Shown in pieces: positions 7,797 through 17,020 of a DNA stretch of 64,000 bases. Location: positions 1-64,000 of the forward strand of contig JAIQFE010000033.1 of assembly GCA_020073445.1 (NCBI GenBank). Reading direction: 5' to 3'. Source of the stretch: Terriglobia bacterium. Lineage in GTDB: Bacteria; Acidobacteriota; Terriglobia; Bryobacterales; Bryobacteraceae. The position numbers and the translations under genes were made by a program. Each line of letters starts with the position of its first letter. Position 1 is the first letter of the stretch. The notes beneath the pieces are model-generated. The model searched no databases and was not told the origin of the DNA. It worked only from the letters and a program-made list of their open reading frames with translations.

Positions 7797-8225
7797 TTAT
7801 TGTCCCCGCTTCCTGGCAGTGGCCTTCTTTTCCCCGACTTTCTTGGGCGACGCCGACAGTGCAGCGGTAATGTCCTTCACAAGAGCCGCGTGGGATGCTT
7901 TCGAAAGCGTAACGCCAGTCGTTACCTCGGGACTCTGGAGCACGGCCTTGAAGAGATCATCTGCAGTGATGATCCCGCCGCCGGTGGGGTTGAGGTCGGT
8001 ATGGTCGAAGTTGAGGTTACGGGCTGGGTCTTTCTTAAATTCGGCGATGAGGCGATCGAAGAGGTCCTCGGCCCCCTGCTCCCAGAAATCGATGGCATTG
8101 TGGGATGGCTTGCCGGTAGGCTTGGTGCGGTTCCACAGGTCCTCAAGTTTTTCGTCGGTGTGATTGACTGCGTTTTCGCCGCACCAGCGATTGAGTACGT
8201 CCACGGTTCTTTCTATGGGTGTCAT
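7797..8225 (-). CDS. hypothetical cytoplasmic protein coupled to the 529-residue secreted protein
   Basis: 142 residues starting MTPIERTVDVLNRWCGENAV. The main part is helical and soluble, and the last 17 residues are rich in Lys/Arg (KKVGEKKATARKRGQ), as in nucleic-acid-binding tails. No family recognised. It ends one base before the GTG of the secreted protein and begins one base after the stop of a short upstream frame (8227-8376). The three are probably one operon. Confidence 0.6.
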   Translation of the reverse strand: MTPIERTVDVLNRWCGENAVNHTDEKLEDLWNRTKPTGKPSHNAIDFWEQGAEDLFDRLIAEFKKDPARNLNFDHTDLNPTGGGIITADDLFKAVLQSPEVTTGVTLSKASHAALVKDITAALSASPKKVGEKKATARKRGQ

Positions 8226-8226
8226 C

Positions 8227-8376
8227 TTAGAGAGCCTCCGAGAATCTGACTTTGACCGATCCCTTGGCGATGGCGCTAGCCAGTACGGCTCCCGTTCTTG
8301 TTAGTGCCATCGATTCGTACGCCTTCTCAATAGCTTCCGAACCAAGAAGTACCGGAAGTCCAAGAGTCGTTGACAA
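8227..8376 (-). CDS. possible 49-residue protein heading the operon
   Basis: TTG 8376 to TAA 8227 reads LSTTLGLPVLLGSEAIEKAY and ends KGSVKVRFSEAL. The composition is coding-like and the stop lies one base before the ATG of the next gene, typical of coupling. A stop codon lies two codons before the TTG and no clear ribosome-binding site is seen, so it may be the tail of a decayed longer gene. Confidence 0.35.
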   Translation of the reverse strand: MSTTLGLPVLLGSEAIEKAYESMALTRTGAVLASAIAKGSVKVRFSEAL

Positions 8377-8616
8377 TCGCTAAACTCTACGGGGTTCTGA
8401 CCACTACGCTTTCTGATTTCGATTTAGGCTTCACCCGGCTGAGAACGCGCGACTATAGGCGGGTAGAAATCGAATATCACTTTTGCTTCATGAGAATATC
8501 CAGAACAACGGTTTGTATTTTACCGCATTCTTAGCTCAAGTGAGTATTCGGTCATCAGTGCAAAACGAAAGCTCCTAAAGTGCGACGGATATCCAATCAC
8601 TTGTCGGAGGGCCGCG
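8377..8616. other. intergenic stretch
   Basis: About 240 bases holding no frame or hairpin that I can support. It separates the secreted-protein operon from the fragment at 8617. Confidence 0.4.
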
Positions 8617-8856
8617 CTAATGAAGAAGACTTGACTTCGAAAGCAACCCAGCGCCGCCCTGCGGCTGGCTGACCGTGAACATCCGAAACTCTGCCGTGCT
8701 GAGCAGCTTGCCGTCGCAGAAGCTCCAGACATTCCTACAAAGTCTGCGATCCGGAAATTCCTCGGATATTACTACTCGGAGGCGCGTCCCGTTCTGAATC
8801 GAATCGTCGTAACGCAAAAACGGATGCAGCTGAGACAGCGGCCAGCATTCCGCGAA
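8617..8856 (-). pseudogene. gene fragment downstream of the first TIR gene
   Basis: The open - strand frame from 8856 to the stop at 8617 reads FAECWPLSQLHPFLRYDDSI, then TRLRVVISEEFPDRRLCRNV. It looks like real protein rather than shadow sequence. It begins right after an in-frame stop (8857-8859) without a start codon or ribosome-binding site, just 12 bases beyond the end of the TIR gene. Probably the tail of a decayed gene. No family recognised. Confidence 0.35.
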
Positions 8857-8868
8857 CTACGCTGAGTG

Positions 8869-10320
8869 TCAGTCGCCGAGCGGTTCGGGAAAGATTCTGG
8901 CGATCGCATCGTCAAAGATGGTCCGCCCGCCGAAACTGGTCGAGGCTCTGAGAAGACGCCTTAGGGCCTCATCTCTGGACAGTCTGCCAAGTTCCACGGC
9001 CGAGAGGATCTCGTCTCGCATATCAACTAATACCGGCTCGATACGTTCGTGTCCCGATGAGCTCAGGTGAACCTCCTTGAAATGGCGACACTCAATGGCG
9101 AATTCATCACGGCAGTATGCGCGCATTCGCTCAGGGAAGTGAAGCGCGCTGCGCAATAGGAGCACCCGTTCCCCCTCCAACTCGCGCTCCAGTAGCTGCG
9201 GGGCAACGAAACTGAGAACATCAACAAGAGACAGGGTAGTGCTGGACTCTCTGACGATTAAATCCGACGGCAAATAGATTCTGATTGGCGAGAAGCTTCC
9301 CGGCCCCCACTCCACAAGGTTCGATTGGGCCCAAAGGAAACGTTCGGCGCCTTCACTCCGGCAGAGCCATGGGAGTCCCGCCATTACGCCACAGGAAAAC
9401 GTGTAGTCGCAATCCGCGAAAACGTCAGCCCATTCTGGTGTTGGCGTCCCACGGAGCTGATGAGCAAGCAGGGCTCGGCCCAGTGCAATGGATTTCGACA
9501 GGACATACCTCCGAATCAGGCTCACCGCGGCATCCGGCAGCTCAAGCCCTGCAGAATGGTCAGGCTGACTAGGCCCTAACACCCACAATGGCGCACGGAG
9601 CATTGATGCAAACACTTCTCTGCGAATCCTCTCCACGAACCGAACGAAGCTTTCACGCGTCTCGCGGTCGTACTCATCGATCGCCTTGCTGTCTATCAGG
9701 CTCTCGAACGCCGCAATCGTTTTGAGAAGAAACGCAGGGAGACGCAGCTCAACCGGAAGGTCGGTCTTGTCGGCCGAACGGGTCTTGAACGGCTTGAAGG
9801 AACTTCGGAGCGCTACTTCATCGAATTCCGTGAAACTGGTCGCACGCAGAATGAGAGCTGGAGTCCCGGCTGCGTGACTGATCGCCGCTGCCACCGGTTC
9901 GTCGCGAATCAGTAGCGAGGTTACTAGATCCGCGACTTGGCTTGGAGTCGCGTTTCGAATGTCCGCGGTCGTTGACGGCAACCCAGGCAGGACGCTGTCG
10001 TCCAGCCGCACCGGAATGATGTAGCGGTCGTCTTCGGCGAGCGATCGCTCCTGTGCTGCCCGTCGTTCTACCCGGTTTGTCCACCTGCTCGATAAATAAG
10101 ACGCAGAGACGAACACCAGGCAGTACCGTGCTTGAGTCAGGTAGACGTCATGCAAGTAGTCGATGAGATTACGACCGATGATGTCCGCCTGCTCGTCCGG
10201 GGCATAGAAGACCGACACTCCGCGGCCTTTGAGAGCGTTTACGACCGCTTCGACATAGTCGCGATCGGGGCTTGCATACGATACCGCCAACGTGAATCGA
10301 GGTCCAACCATTGAAGTCAC
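8869..10320 (-). CDS. TIR-domain protein with a C-terminal domain of unknown function
   Basis: 483 residues. Residues 8-138 form a TIR domain: strand A with SYASPDRDY, then FYAPDE, a long helix, and CLVFVSASYLSSRW, with Glu85 in NRVERRAAQE at the usual catalytic position. TIR domains of this type commonly hydrolyse NAD+ or make ADP-ribose-type signals. The C-terminal 330 residues are soluble, have no recognised motif, and probably form a sensor or regulatory part. The start is GTG 10320, or the ATG three codons later. It stands alone at the left edge of the TIR island. The domain call is firm and the biological role is inferred. Confidence 0.85.
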   Translation of the reverse strand: MTSMVGPRFTLAVSYASPDRDYVEAVVNALKGRGVSVFYAPDEQADIIGRNLIDYLHDVYLTQARYCLVFVSASYLSSRWTNRVERRAAQERSLAEDDRYIIPVRLDDSVLPGLPSTTADIRNATPSQVADLVTSLLIRDEPVAAAISHAAGTPALILRATSFTEFDEVALRSSFKPFKTRSADKTDLPVELRLPAFLLKTIAAFESLIDSKAIDEYDRETRESFVRFVERIRREVFASMLRAPLWVLGPSQPDHSAGLELPDAAVSLIRRYVLSKSIALGRALLAHQLRGTPTPEWADVFADCDYTFSCGVMAGLPWLCRSEGAERFLWAQSNLVEWGPGSFSPIRIYLPSDLIVRESSTTLSLVDVLSFVAPQLLERELEGERVLLLRSALHFPERMRAYCRDEFAIECRHFKEVHLSSSGHERIEPVLVDMRDEILSAVELGRLSRDEALRRLLRASTSFGGRTIFDDAIARIFPEPLGD

Positions 10321-10823
10321 GACGACTAAGGCCAGGTGTCTGTGCTGTCCGCCGAACCGATTTTACCGAAACGCGATATCCGATGCATGTAGTCACTAAA
10401 CGTAGAGCTTTAATCGGTCACTCCGCCGCATAACAGCCTATTCGGAGATTTCCAGAAGTCCCATTCTAGGAAGTTCGCCGGATCGGTCTCGAGAAACACC
10501 GTACACGGAAGCCACATGCGCTGGGAGTCGGCATCTCGGACAAGTGATCCAGAAACCTAGAACTCCATCGGAGGTGCCCGGCGAACTTCCTCCAATCAGA
10601 CTTCTGGGGCGTTTGATGTTGCTAAAAGGATTTATCAACAGCTACGTTGAACATGGGCGAGGATTTCGCCCGACTTAGTGCGTCTTGCATGTCGCCCTCT
10701 GTTGTAAAGGTTCAGGGACATTGATAAGCGGCGTTAACCGTTAAGTGGCTTTACCGTGAGCCGAAAGACCTGCGTCATATCGCGCACTGCGCAATCAACT
10801 CAGTTCCGATTGGAGAAAAAGTT
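10321..10823. other. divergent intergenic region
   Basis: About 500 bases between the divergent TIR gene and the membrane TIR-like gene. A 66-codon - strand frame (10438-10638) contains CPRC but has no second Cys pair and no clear start, so it is not called. The promoters of both flanking genes should be here. None is obvious. Confidence 0.35.
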
Positions 10824-12605
10824 GTGCTGGTCAGCTTAAATGTCATTGGACCTCGGCTTGCACATGATTCCTACCGAGCACACACGGAGATGTACGTCGG
10901 CTTGCCGAACGTTTTTGCGAGGTGCCTTGTGCCAACGGGCGATGGGCGAGGGTCGATGTCAGGAATCCCACTTGAACACCATCGAGGAAGAGCATGGAGG
11001 ATCGCGGGCTTCCTCCTGGTTTCGCTAGCACTCGGTCTAGGTTTTTCTCTTGAGCAACAGAAAGAACAACCGGGATCGGCTGTCTTTTGGCTGGCCGGTT
11101 TGGCATGGAGTTCGTTGGCCGGCGGGGTGGCGTGTTCTAAGCGCGGAAAGAAGCTCCGGCTGATCGGCGCACAGGCGCTGATGGCACAGGACGGGCGTTC
11201 GCCTGTGCTTTACCTGCGCTCGTTCGTTGATGATGCCAAGGAAGCTCGGATCTTGCCGAATCCCCTGATTGGCTTCTTCGGACTATTATTTGTATTTGCC
11301 GAGGCCGTGTTTGGCGCCCTGTCAGAAGAGGAGCAACTTGCCGACGCGGTGGACGAAATTGGGCCGCTTGTGGCGATCGGCAAGCCAGGCGAGAAACTGC
11401 CTGAACTCGGTGCGGCTAGGCTATACGTCAGCGATTCTGAATGGCGTGAGCGCGTCGACCAGTTGATGGCCCGCGCTCAGTTGGTAATTTTGCTTGCGGG
11501 AACAACAGAAGGTTTCTGGTGGGAGCTGAAGCGAACAGCCGATCAGGGAGCCCCTGAAAAGCTCGTTCTTTTGTTTCCCTTCGGAAAGGGAAGATACAGG
11601 AAGTTCTGTGAACGGGCAGAGAGGCTACTGCCCCACAAATTGCCTGAATTCCCGGGCGGTTGGAGATTTCGGAGCCGCTTACGGGCCATTCTGTATTTTG
11701 GACCGGATTGGACACCACACATAGCCCGGCTCAAGGTGGGTTTCTCTATAAATCCTTTGGTGCCTACGCTGAGGAAGGCGCTCCAGCCGATCATCGAACA
11801 GCTTCATATTAGTACGAAACAGGGGTCAAAGCCGGTACGAGGCTACTTGAGCAAGGCCATGGCGACCATCCCGGGTATGCTTGTGGGGATGTTCGGCATG
11901 GGGTTCCTGTTCAGTTTGCTAGTACTCTCCTTTCTGCGGATGGGTAACCCACCCCAAAAGCCGTTCAGCCCGCTCCTTATTGAATCGAGCTCGCAGCCGA
12001 AATCAGCGCTCACCGAGGCACAGGGGCGCTTTATTGAGCAGTCGAAGGCCATCCCGGGACTCGAACAGATCTTCAACTCTGCTGAGCTGAAGAGCATGTC
12101 TAGCGAGGAACAAAACAAGCGCTCGAGCGCTATGGTACAAGAGTTCTCACGTGTGCACCTGCGCTCAGGCCTAAGGCGGCTCGGCGATTCCGCGCTGCTT
12201 ACAAAACTGGATGTCGACCGCAAGCTCTTCGCCCTAGCTGCTCCCGACGTCTGTGCGGCGCTTTCCCACGGTACCATCGCTCCGGAACAAATGGATGCTT
12301 TGCTGGGCCAGCTTGACCGGGCCGAAATCGATCAGTATTTCGACCTCCTTATACAGGCTATTCGCGCTGATGCCGAGGGCACACCCGCGGAGCGTTCGGC
12401 TGATCACGAAGCTGTGAGCCGCTCGTTCGAAGGGATCGCTTCGGGCTTGCCGGAACCAGACGCTGCAAAACTCCGCCAGACCATGTCCAGTTATAGCGTC
12501 GCATCCGATGAAGAGGTTTGCTGGTCTGAACGCGTCCTCCGCACTGGCATTGCGGGCCTCCCCAAACAGGATCAAGTGCTCTGGGCGTTGTCGATCTATC
12601 AGTAA
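10824..12605 (+). CDS. polytopic membrane protein with a TIR-like Rossmannoid core
   Basis: 593 residues. Hydrophobic helices at about 57-75, 85-104, 147-166 and 345-371 surround a soluble core: SPVLYLRSFVDDAKEA (127-141), GPLVAIGKPGEKLPELGAAR (180-199), and QLVILLAGTTEGFWWELKRT (219-238). This order (strand plus RSF-DD, VAIG-PGE, hydrophobic strand, W-E-L helix) belongs to a widespread uncharacterised bacterial membrane family. Glu234 sits where TIR domains carry their catalytic Glu, but this is inference. The C-terminal 200 residues are helical and cytoplasmic. GTG 10824 has GGAG eight bases upstream. The ATG at 10956 (MSGIPLEHHR) is an alternative. Confidence 0.65.
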   Translation: MLVSLNVIGPRLAHDSYRAHTEMYVGLPNVFARCLVPTGDGRGSMSGIPLEHHRGRAWRIAGFLLVSLALGLGFSLEQQKEQPGSAVFWLAGLAWSSLAGGVACSKRGKKLRLIGAQALMAQDGRSPVLYLRSFVDDAKEARILPNPLIGFFGLLFVFAEAVFGALSEEEQLADAVDEIGPLVAIGKPGEKLPELGAARLYVSDSEWRERVDQLMARAQLVILLAGTTEGFWWELKRTADQGAPEKLVLLFPFGKGRYRKFCERAERLLPHKLPEFPGGWRFRSRLRAILYFGPDWTPHIARLKVGFSINPLVPTLRKALQPIIEQLHISTKQGSKPVRGYLSKAMATIPGMLVGMFGMGFLFSLLVLSFLRMGNPPQKPFSPLLIESSSQPKSALTEAQGRFIEQSKAIPGLEQIFNSAELKSMSSEEQNKRSSAMVQEFSRVHLRSGLRRLGDSALLTKLDVDRKLFALAAPDVCAALSHGTIAPEQMDALLGQLDRAEIDQYFDLLIQAIRADAEGTPAERSADHEAVSRSFEGIASGLPEPDAAKLRQTMSSYSVASDEEVCWSERVLRTGIAGLPKQDQVLWALSIYQ

Positions 12606-12831
12606 GCAGCATCCGGTCGTCACCCTTTGGCCAGCGGAGAACGACAACGCGCTCGTCTCCCGTAATCCACTTGCCGATAATCGTGGTCATCGTGGTGAAC
12701 TGAACTTTTGAGTCGAATCACGAGAATGCGGAAGTTGGCCGCGGCGAACGCCCAGTGCGGCAAACCAGTGCGCTTTCACTCCTCCCGTTGAAAGCGTCAC
12801 GGAGTTGATACGTAAAGGCTGGGACGGCGCA
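12606..12831. repeat. convergent spacer with one copy of a short dispersed sequence
   Basis: This spacer separates the convergent 3' ends of the 593-residue membrane gene and the TIR-metallophosphatase gene. Bases 12729-12750 (CGGAAGTTGG-NN-GCGGCGAACG) match 17183-17204 at 20 of 22 positions. That second copy also lies between convergent TIR-island genes. Confidence 0.4.
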
Positions 12832-14700
12832 CTAATTGATGCGGTGAGTGTGGAGATCCACCGTGACTGCATCGGTTGGAGCTTGCCCGGGCGAATCGGT
12901 TACGGGCTGGTACTCGATGCGCATCTGTTTTCGATCGACGGTTATTCTCAAAAAGCCGTAATTCGCTTCATCAAGGGCCTCTAATACCGCATCCTGGCCC
13001 TCGAATCGCATCGGCAGAGCGATGGGGTCTCGAATTAGTTTGGCGAGTCCAAAGCCCCCGCCTCCAGCGTTGATGTAGGGGATCTGCATTCCCCCAATCT
13101 CTCGCGTGTATCTTTGATAATCGTGGGCATGCCCAGAGAGAACTGCATGCGGCCAAACGCCTGTCTCCTTCGAGACTTCGTCCAAGTCCGCGAGCAGTCC
13201 GCGGCTGCCCCCATGCTTCGAAGGGGCATAAAGGTTGTGGTGGAGGAGAACAAGTATCGCGCCTTGATACTTCTCGCTCTTTATGCGATTCAGCGCCGCT
13301 CTCAAGAAAGCGAGCTGTCCTTGCCCGACCCCCGGGTACTTCCCGGATTCATCCGAGATTACACCGGGGCCTTCCGATGTGTTGCTGTAAAGCGCTAAGA
13401 TCCGGAGGAATGGGGCGTCGAATGTAAAATACACGCCGGGTTGGATCTGTGGTGTCCTGCCGAGCGTGCCGTCTTGCGAAGCTTTCTCGAAACGTGGGGC
13501 GCAGAAATTCGCAAGAAATGCCTGGAGCGATGTCCCCCCGGTGCCGGGTGCGATCATCCCATCGTGATTGCCGGCAACGGCGAGAATCGGCGCTGGGTAT
13601 TGGCGGTAAGGAAGGTAAAACTGATCGTAGTAGTACATAGCCTCGCCGAAGCTGTAGACCACATCACCCAAATCGAAAAAGAACGATGGTGTTGGGTGGC
13701 CAGTTTCAGTAAAATCCGCGGTCATCCGTTTGGCTACCCGGTCAGGATCGGCTGGGCTGTGTACATTTCCAGTGCTCCCGACTGCGTGGAAAAGGATCTT
13801 CCCTTGCTTCTCAACTGCTTGCACCTGGTCCTTTCCGGCGAGGCCCCACACGTCGGCAAATGATAGTCTCGGTTCGCTTCCACCACGTGATGACGGAAAT
13901 GGCCGAGGCCGCAGTTCGACGGCGCTGTTCGCGAGCTTTTCATAAGCTTCCGCATCTGGTGGATGAGGTACTCGAAACTTCGTTATATCCGGATCGGGTT
14001 GCCCGAATCGCGGGCCATCGCCCTCGCTCGCTTGCGCGGAAGGTGGCGGGGCAGAGCCAGTAGGCAGCAGATGAGGAAGGCCCCAAAGCGCCAAACCGAT
14101 AACCGAGATCGCTGCAATTCCCCAACCGGCGATCAGCAGACGGCGTCGGCGGCGTTCCTGAAGTAAGGCCAGATCATGCCGAATTAATCCCTCAATGCGC
14201 CGCCGCTCCGCCAGGGTCTGACTCTCGCCCATCTGCGGGGCCTCAGCCAACCTTTTTTTCACTACTCCGACGAGGCCAGCCAATTCTTGACGGAATTTTC
14301 CGTCGGAAACGGAGATAGCGTTTCGTTCTCTGAGTGGGTCGATGGACGAAGGCAGATCGGCGGCCAACGGCATCGTGGCGCCTTGTACCAGCACAGGAAT
14401 AACGAGAATCGGTCGATTCAACGCAACAAGAATTTCCAGCCGGACGAAATCATCGGCTTTGAATATTCGTTTGCGCAATCCCTTCCGCACTCCGGCCCAG
14501 CGAGGTCCAATAATCGCCAGAAAGATTGCGCAAGTGCTCAAACGATCGCTGATTGCTTCTACGAAATCTTCCCCAGCGGCAATACCATCGACATCCATGA
14601 AGACCTGATCTTCGCCGAACTGGGCGGTCAGTTGGTCGAAGATTCGGCCGGCGTGCGCTGGAGAGTCTTGACGGCGATAGCTGATAAAAATATTGTTCAA
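12832..14700 (-). CDS. TIR - transmembrane - calcineurin-like metallophosphatase fusion
   Basis: 622 residues from TTG 14700, chosen because GGGAAG lies eight bases upstream and the TIR domain begins at once (MNNIFISYRRQDS). A longer frame to 14859 has no domain. Residues 1-150 are TIR with Glu89 (FVRLEILVA). A basic stretch and one helix (188-211) would anchor it in the membrane. Residues 300-560 form a metallophosphoesterase: FDLGDVV (343-349), VAGNHDG (375-381), LLHHNLY (485-491), GHAHDY (523-528). The first metal motif reads GSTGN (308-312), where GDTG is expected, so one metal ligand appears to be lost. The phosphatase substrate is unknown, and a nucleotide signal is plausible. Confidence 0.85.
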   Translation of the reverse strand: MNNIFISYRRQDSPAHAGRIFDQLTAQFGEDQVFMDVDGIAAGEDFVEAISDRLSTCAIFLAIIGPRWAGVRKGLRKRIFKADDFVRLEILVALNRPILVIPVLVQGATMPLAADLPSSIDPLRERNAISVSDGKFRQELAGLVGVVKKRLAEAPQMGESQTLAERRRIEGLIRHDLALLQERRRRRLLIAGWGIAAISVIGLALWGLPHLLPTGSAPPPSAQASEGDGPRFGQPDPDITKFRVPHPPDAEAYEKLANSAVELRPRPFPSSRGGSEPRLSFADVWGLAGKDQVQAVEKQGKILFHAVGSTGNVHSPADPDRVAKRMTADFTETGHPTPSFFFDLGDVVYSFGEAMYYYDQFYLPYRQYPAPILAVAGNHDGMIAPGTGGTSLQAFLANFCAPRFEKASQDGTLGRTPQIQPGVYFTFDAPFLRILALYSNTSEGPGVISDESGKYPGVGQGQLAFLRAALNRIKSEKYQGAILVLLHHNLYAPSKHGGSRGLLADLDEVSKETGVWPHAVLSGHAHDYQRYTREIGGMQIPYINAGGGGFGLAKLIRDPIALPMRFEGQDAVLEALDEANYGFLRITVDRKQMRIEYQPVTDSPGQAPTDAVTVDLHTHRIN

Positions 14701-15113
14701 GCGAGCTACTTCCCTGCGGTTCTTCCCAAACCTATACACAAAGGCGTTGGGGATTCTCTGCGTGCCGACCATCCGCCCCTTCGCCTCTGTCCAGCTCCTT
14801 TGAGCATGGGCATAGACGCTTATCCCATGGCGCATCCAAGAGCTTGGAGCCGCCAGCACACGTTCTTTCAGAGCCCAGACGGCGGCTCAATTGGACCATT
14901 ATGCAAAAAAAAACCACGGCCGCGGGGTGAAAGCTTGCTTGGAAGAGCGAACCTTCGAAGGGAGGTACTGGCCATACCAAAACGCGAGCCGCGGCTGATT
15001 CGGGACCCGACCGCGTACAACACCAGTGGCGATATCCAGGCAGCGTAACAGCATCTCGCTCACGAATCGACTGTTGATCGCCGTCGTCCTTGAAAAACGA
15101 ATTCTGTAATAAC

Positions 15114-16016
15114 TTATCGGCCACTCACTGTCGCGCGTTCAGCTTGCGCAGCGACCGCTAGCGCCTTAGCCTGCTGCGCAACCTTACCGATCGTTCCCTC
15201 GCGACGCCGCAGCGAGGTCTTGCTTGCGACGTAATCCACCAATTGCAAACAGTTCTCCTCGTTCTCCAAGGACATACTGTGACGCTCGCTCAGCGGCGAT
15301 GGAACATCAGCGTACGTTGCACCCCGTACCAGAACCGGAAACGTCGGAACGTCACGACCCCAGGACGCGCCGAGTTCGCAGAGAACATAATTTGATTCCG
15401 AGGTGTCAGGGCTGAGAACGCCGATAACCAGTTCGGCCCTGGCGATCTCGCTTCGGAGAAGCTCGGACGTCCGCTCTCCCGGCGTGAGCATATAGGGCTG
15501 AACCGACGTACACCGTAGATCGTTCCTCTCGACGTAAAACGCTTGCTCCAGAAGCGCCGCCAGAGCGGCGACGATCGGCTCGTCTCTGTGGCGATGGCTG
15601 ATAAAGATTCGGGGGCTCAGATTAACGTTGTCGCCGATCGCCTTCTCAAGCTCTTCAACCAGCCGCTCCGTGTCGTCCGGCCCCTTCAATCGGAAGCAGT
15701 AGATGTCACTTAGGAAGTCCGGAATGTCCATCTCTCCTGCCAGGACGGGCAGCAGGAGCGTCCCCCGCAACTCCTCCAAAACGCGCCCGGCACCGATCTC
15801 ACCAACAACGTTCTTGGACGCAAGCGCAGCTTCCGTGATCACAACGACGAGAACATCAGCCGTGGAGAGCGCCTTCGTGTACTTGGCCCGCCAGTTCCCA
15901 GCGGCAGCGGTCCCAACCGGGAGTCTGATTTGGTGCCCCTTAGCGCGCAGCCGCGCCTCCAAGTCCTGCGCGATGGCCAAGTCCTTCCAGGCGTGTGATA
16001 AGAAGATATTCGCCAT
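15114..16016 (-). CDS. tandem TIR-TIR protein
   Basis: 300 residues from ATG 16016 (MANIFLSHAWKD), with GAGG six bases upstream. The frame extends to 16244 without domain content. Two TIR domains follow each other: residues 2-130, with Glu73 in VVGEIGAGR, and residues 136-265 (RIFISHRHRDEP), with Glu214 in VLCELGASWG. Both keep the E-[IL]-GA pattern, so both may be catalytic. There is no membrane helix. Two TIR domains in one chain could form the composite active site seen in TIR filaments without needing a partner. The divergent neighbour encodes a deoxyribosyltransferase-like protein. Confidence 0.85.
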   Translation of the reverse strand: MANIFLSHAWKDLAIAQDLEARLRAKGHQIRLPVGTAAAGNWRAKYTKALSTADVLVVVITEAALASKNVVGEIGAGRVLEELRGTLLLPVLAGEMDIPDFLSDIYCFRLKGPDDTERLVEELEKAIGDNVNLSPRIFISHRHRDEPIVAALAALLEQAFYVERNDLRCTSVQPYMLTPGERTSELLRSEIARAELVIGVLSPDTSESNYVLCELGASWGRDVPTFPVLVRGATYADVPSPLSERHSMSLENEENCLQLVDYVASKTSLRRREGTIGKVAQQAKALAVAAQAERATVSGR

Positions 16017-16348
16017 ATTCTGCCTCGCATCAAGAATAGCGCGTTGCGTTTTTTGAAGCGCCTTCCTCATCCACTGGCCGAAAGTCGGAATGTGAGTGTT
16101 GCCGGTGCGCGAATCCTGGCGATAACAGCCCTTCTCACCATTTTTCGCGTGGCCGAAGCTGTTCAGTCGCACGCCTAGGGGGAAGGTTTGGACCGGATCG
16201 TTTCCGAACCTGAACAAGATGCAAGGGGAACTCGCTGGGCGCACCGCGCATTTCGCGAGGGGAAATGGGCCCTGCAGTAAAGATACGTATCATTCGTCTG
16301 TTTGAGCAGCAGCTACCAACCTGCTAAAGTCGCTCCTGAGAGACACCA
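16017..16348. other. divergent intergenic region
   Basis: 330 bases between the tandem TIR gene and the deoxyribosyltransferase-like gene. It contains a perfect 10-bp palindrome, GATACGTATC (16282-16291), a possible binding site. No clear -35/-10 pair was seen. Confidence 0.35.
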
Positions 16349-17020
16349 ATGTCCAAGCTGGATTCAGACGTCCGTAGCCTGATCAATTACCTTTACTTCG
16401 AGGTTTCGAGTACTTGGGATCAAATGATGTGGTTCCTGTGGTCTCCTGACACCAAACCTGACGCCGATTTTTGGGTGGAGCCGGGGGTGGGCACGAACGA
16501 GGTGCAACTCAAAAAAGAGATCAGGGAGTTCGTCATTCAAACGGACGCTCAGATGCAGGGGTTACCCTCAGACGATTTTGTGTTTAGCTACCCGATCACC
16601 GAAAGGCTACGGCGGCAAGGTGATTTGCGGTTGTGTTTTCTGGCTATGCCGACGAAAGACTGGCTTCCTGACGTCCAGCGTACGATCGAGGCCGCGGCGG
16701 CGGGTTTCGAGTGCAAGCTTTCTGTCGATAACGCCGCTCCAGGCGATATTATGAATCAAGTTTGGCAGGACATCAGACGGTCAGAAGCGGTGGTCGCGGA
16801 CCTGACGGATAAGAACCCAAATGTCTTCTATGAGATGGGTCTTGCGCACGCCCTTGGCAAGACCACCATCATCATCAAGCAAAAAGAGACGCCTCCTGTC
16901 CCATTTGACCTGAGGAATTACAGGCACTTCGAGTACGATCCGGGGAACCTGGAGGAACTGAAGGCTTGGCTCAGAAGCGCATTTCTGTCGGTGCCGCGAC
17001 GGTACAGCTTCGATCGCTAG
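16349..17020 (+). CDS. nucleoside 2-deoxyribosyltransferase-like (TIR-like) protein
   Basis: 223 residues. The C-terminal part (93-215) has the fold pattern of nucleoside deoxyribosyltransferase-like Rossmannoids: LRLCFLAMP, then IRRSEAVVADLTDKNPNVFY, EMGLAHALGK and IIIIKQ. The ADLT-x-x-NPNVFYE-x-G signature (150-164) is shared with TIR-related sensor or effector proteins found in bacterial conflict islands. The N-terminal 90 residues are of unknown fold. It probably binds or cleaves a nucleotide such as NAD+, but the enzymatic call is inferred from the motif. It is transcribed divergently from the tandem TIR gene. Confidence 0.7.
   Translation: MSKLDSDVRSLINYLYFEVSSTWDQMMWFLWSPDTKPDADFWVEPGVGTNEVQLKKEIREFVIQTDAQMQGLPSDDFVFSYPITERLRRQGDLRLCFLAMPTKDWLPDVQRTIEAAAAGFECKLSVDNAAPGDIMNQVWQDIRRSEAVVADLTDKNPNVFYEMGLAHALGKTTIIIKQKETPPVPFDLRNYRHFEYDPGNLEELKAWLRSAFLSVPRRYSFDR

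Noticed and set aside
10438-10638. - strand 66-codon frame with CPRC
   Set aside because: Only one Cys pair, no convincing start, and no partner motif for a zinc ribbon.
14287-15048. Long + strand frame of 253 codons over the TIR-metallophosphatase start
   Set aside because: It is antisense to a clear TIR domain, has no ribosome-binding site and contains no recognisable domain.
14732-15124. - strand frame of 130 codons between two TIR genes
   Set aside because: Irregular composition, no start signal and no motif.
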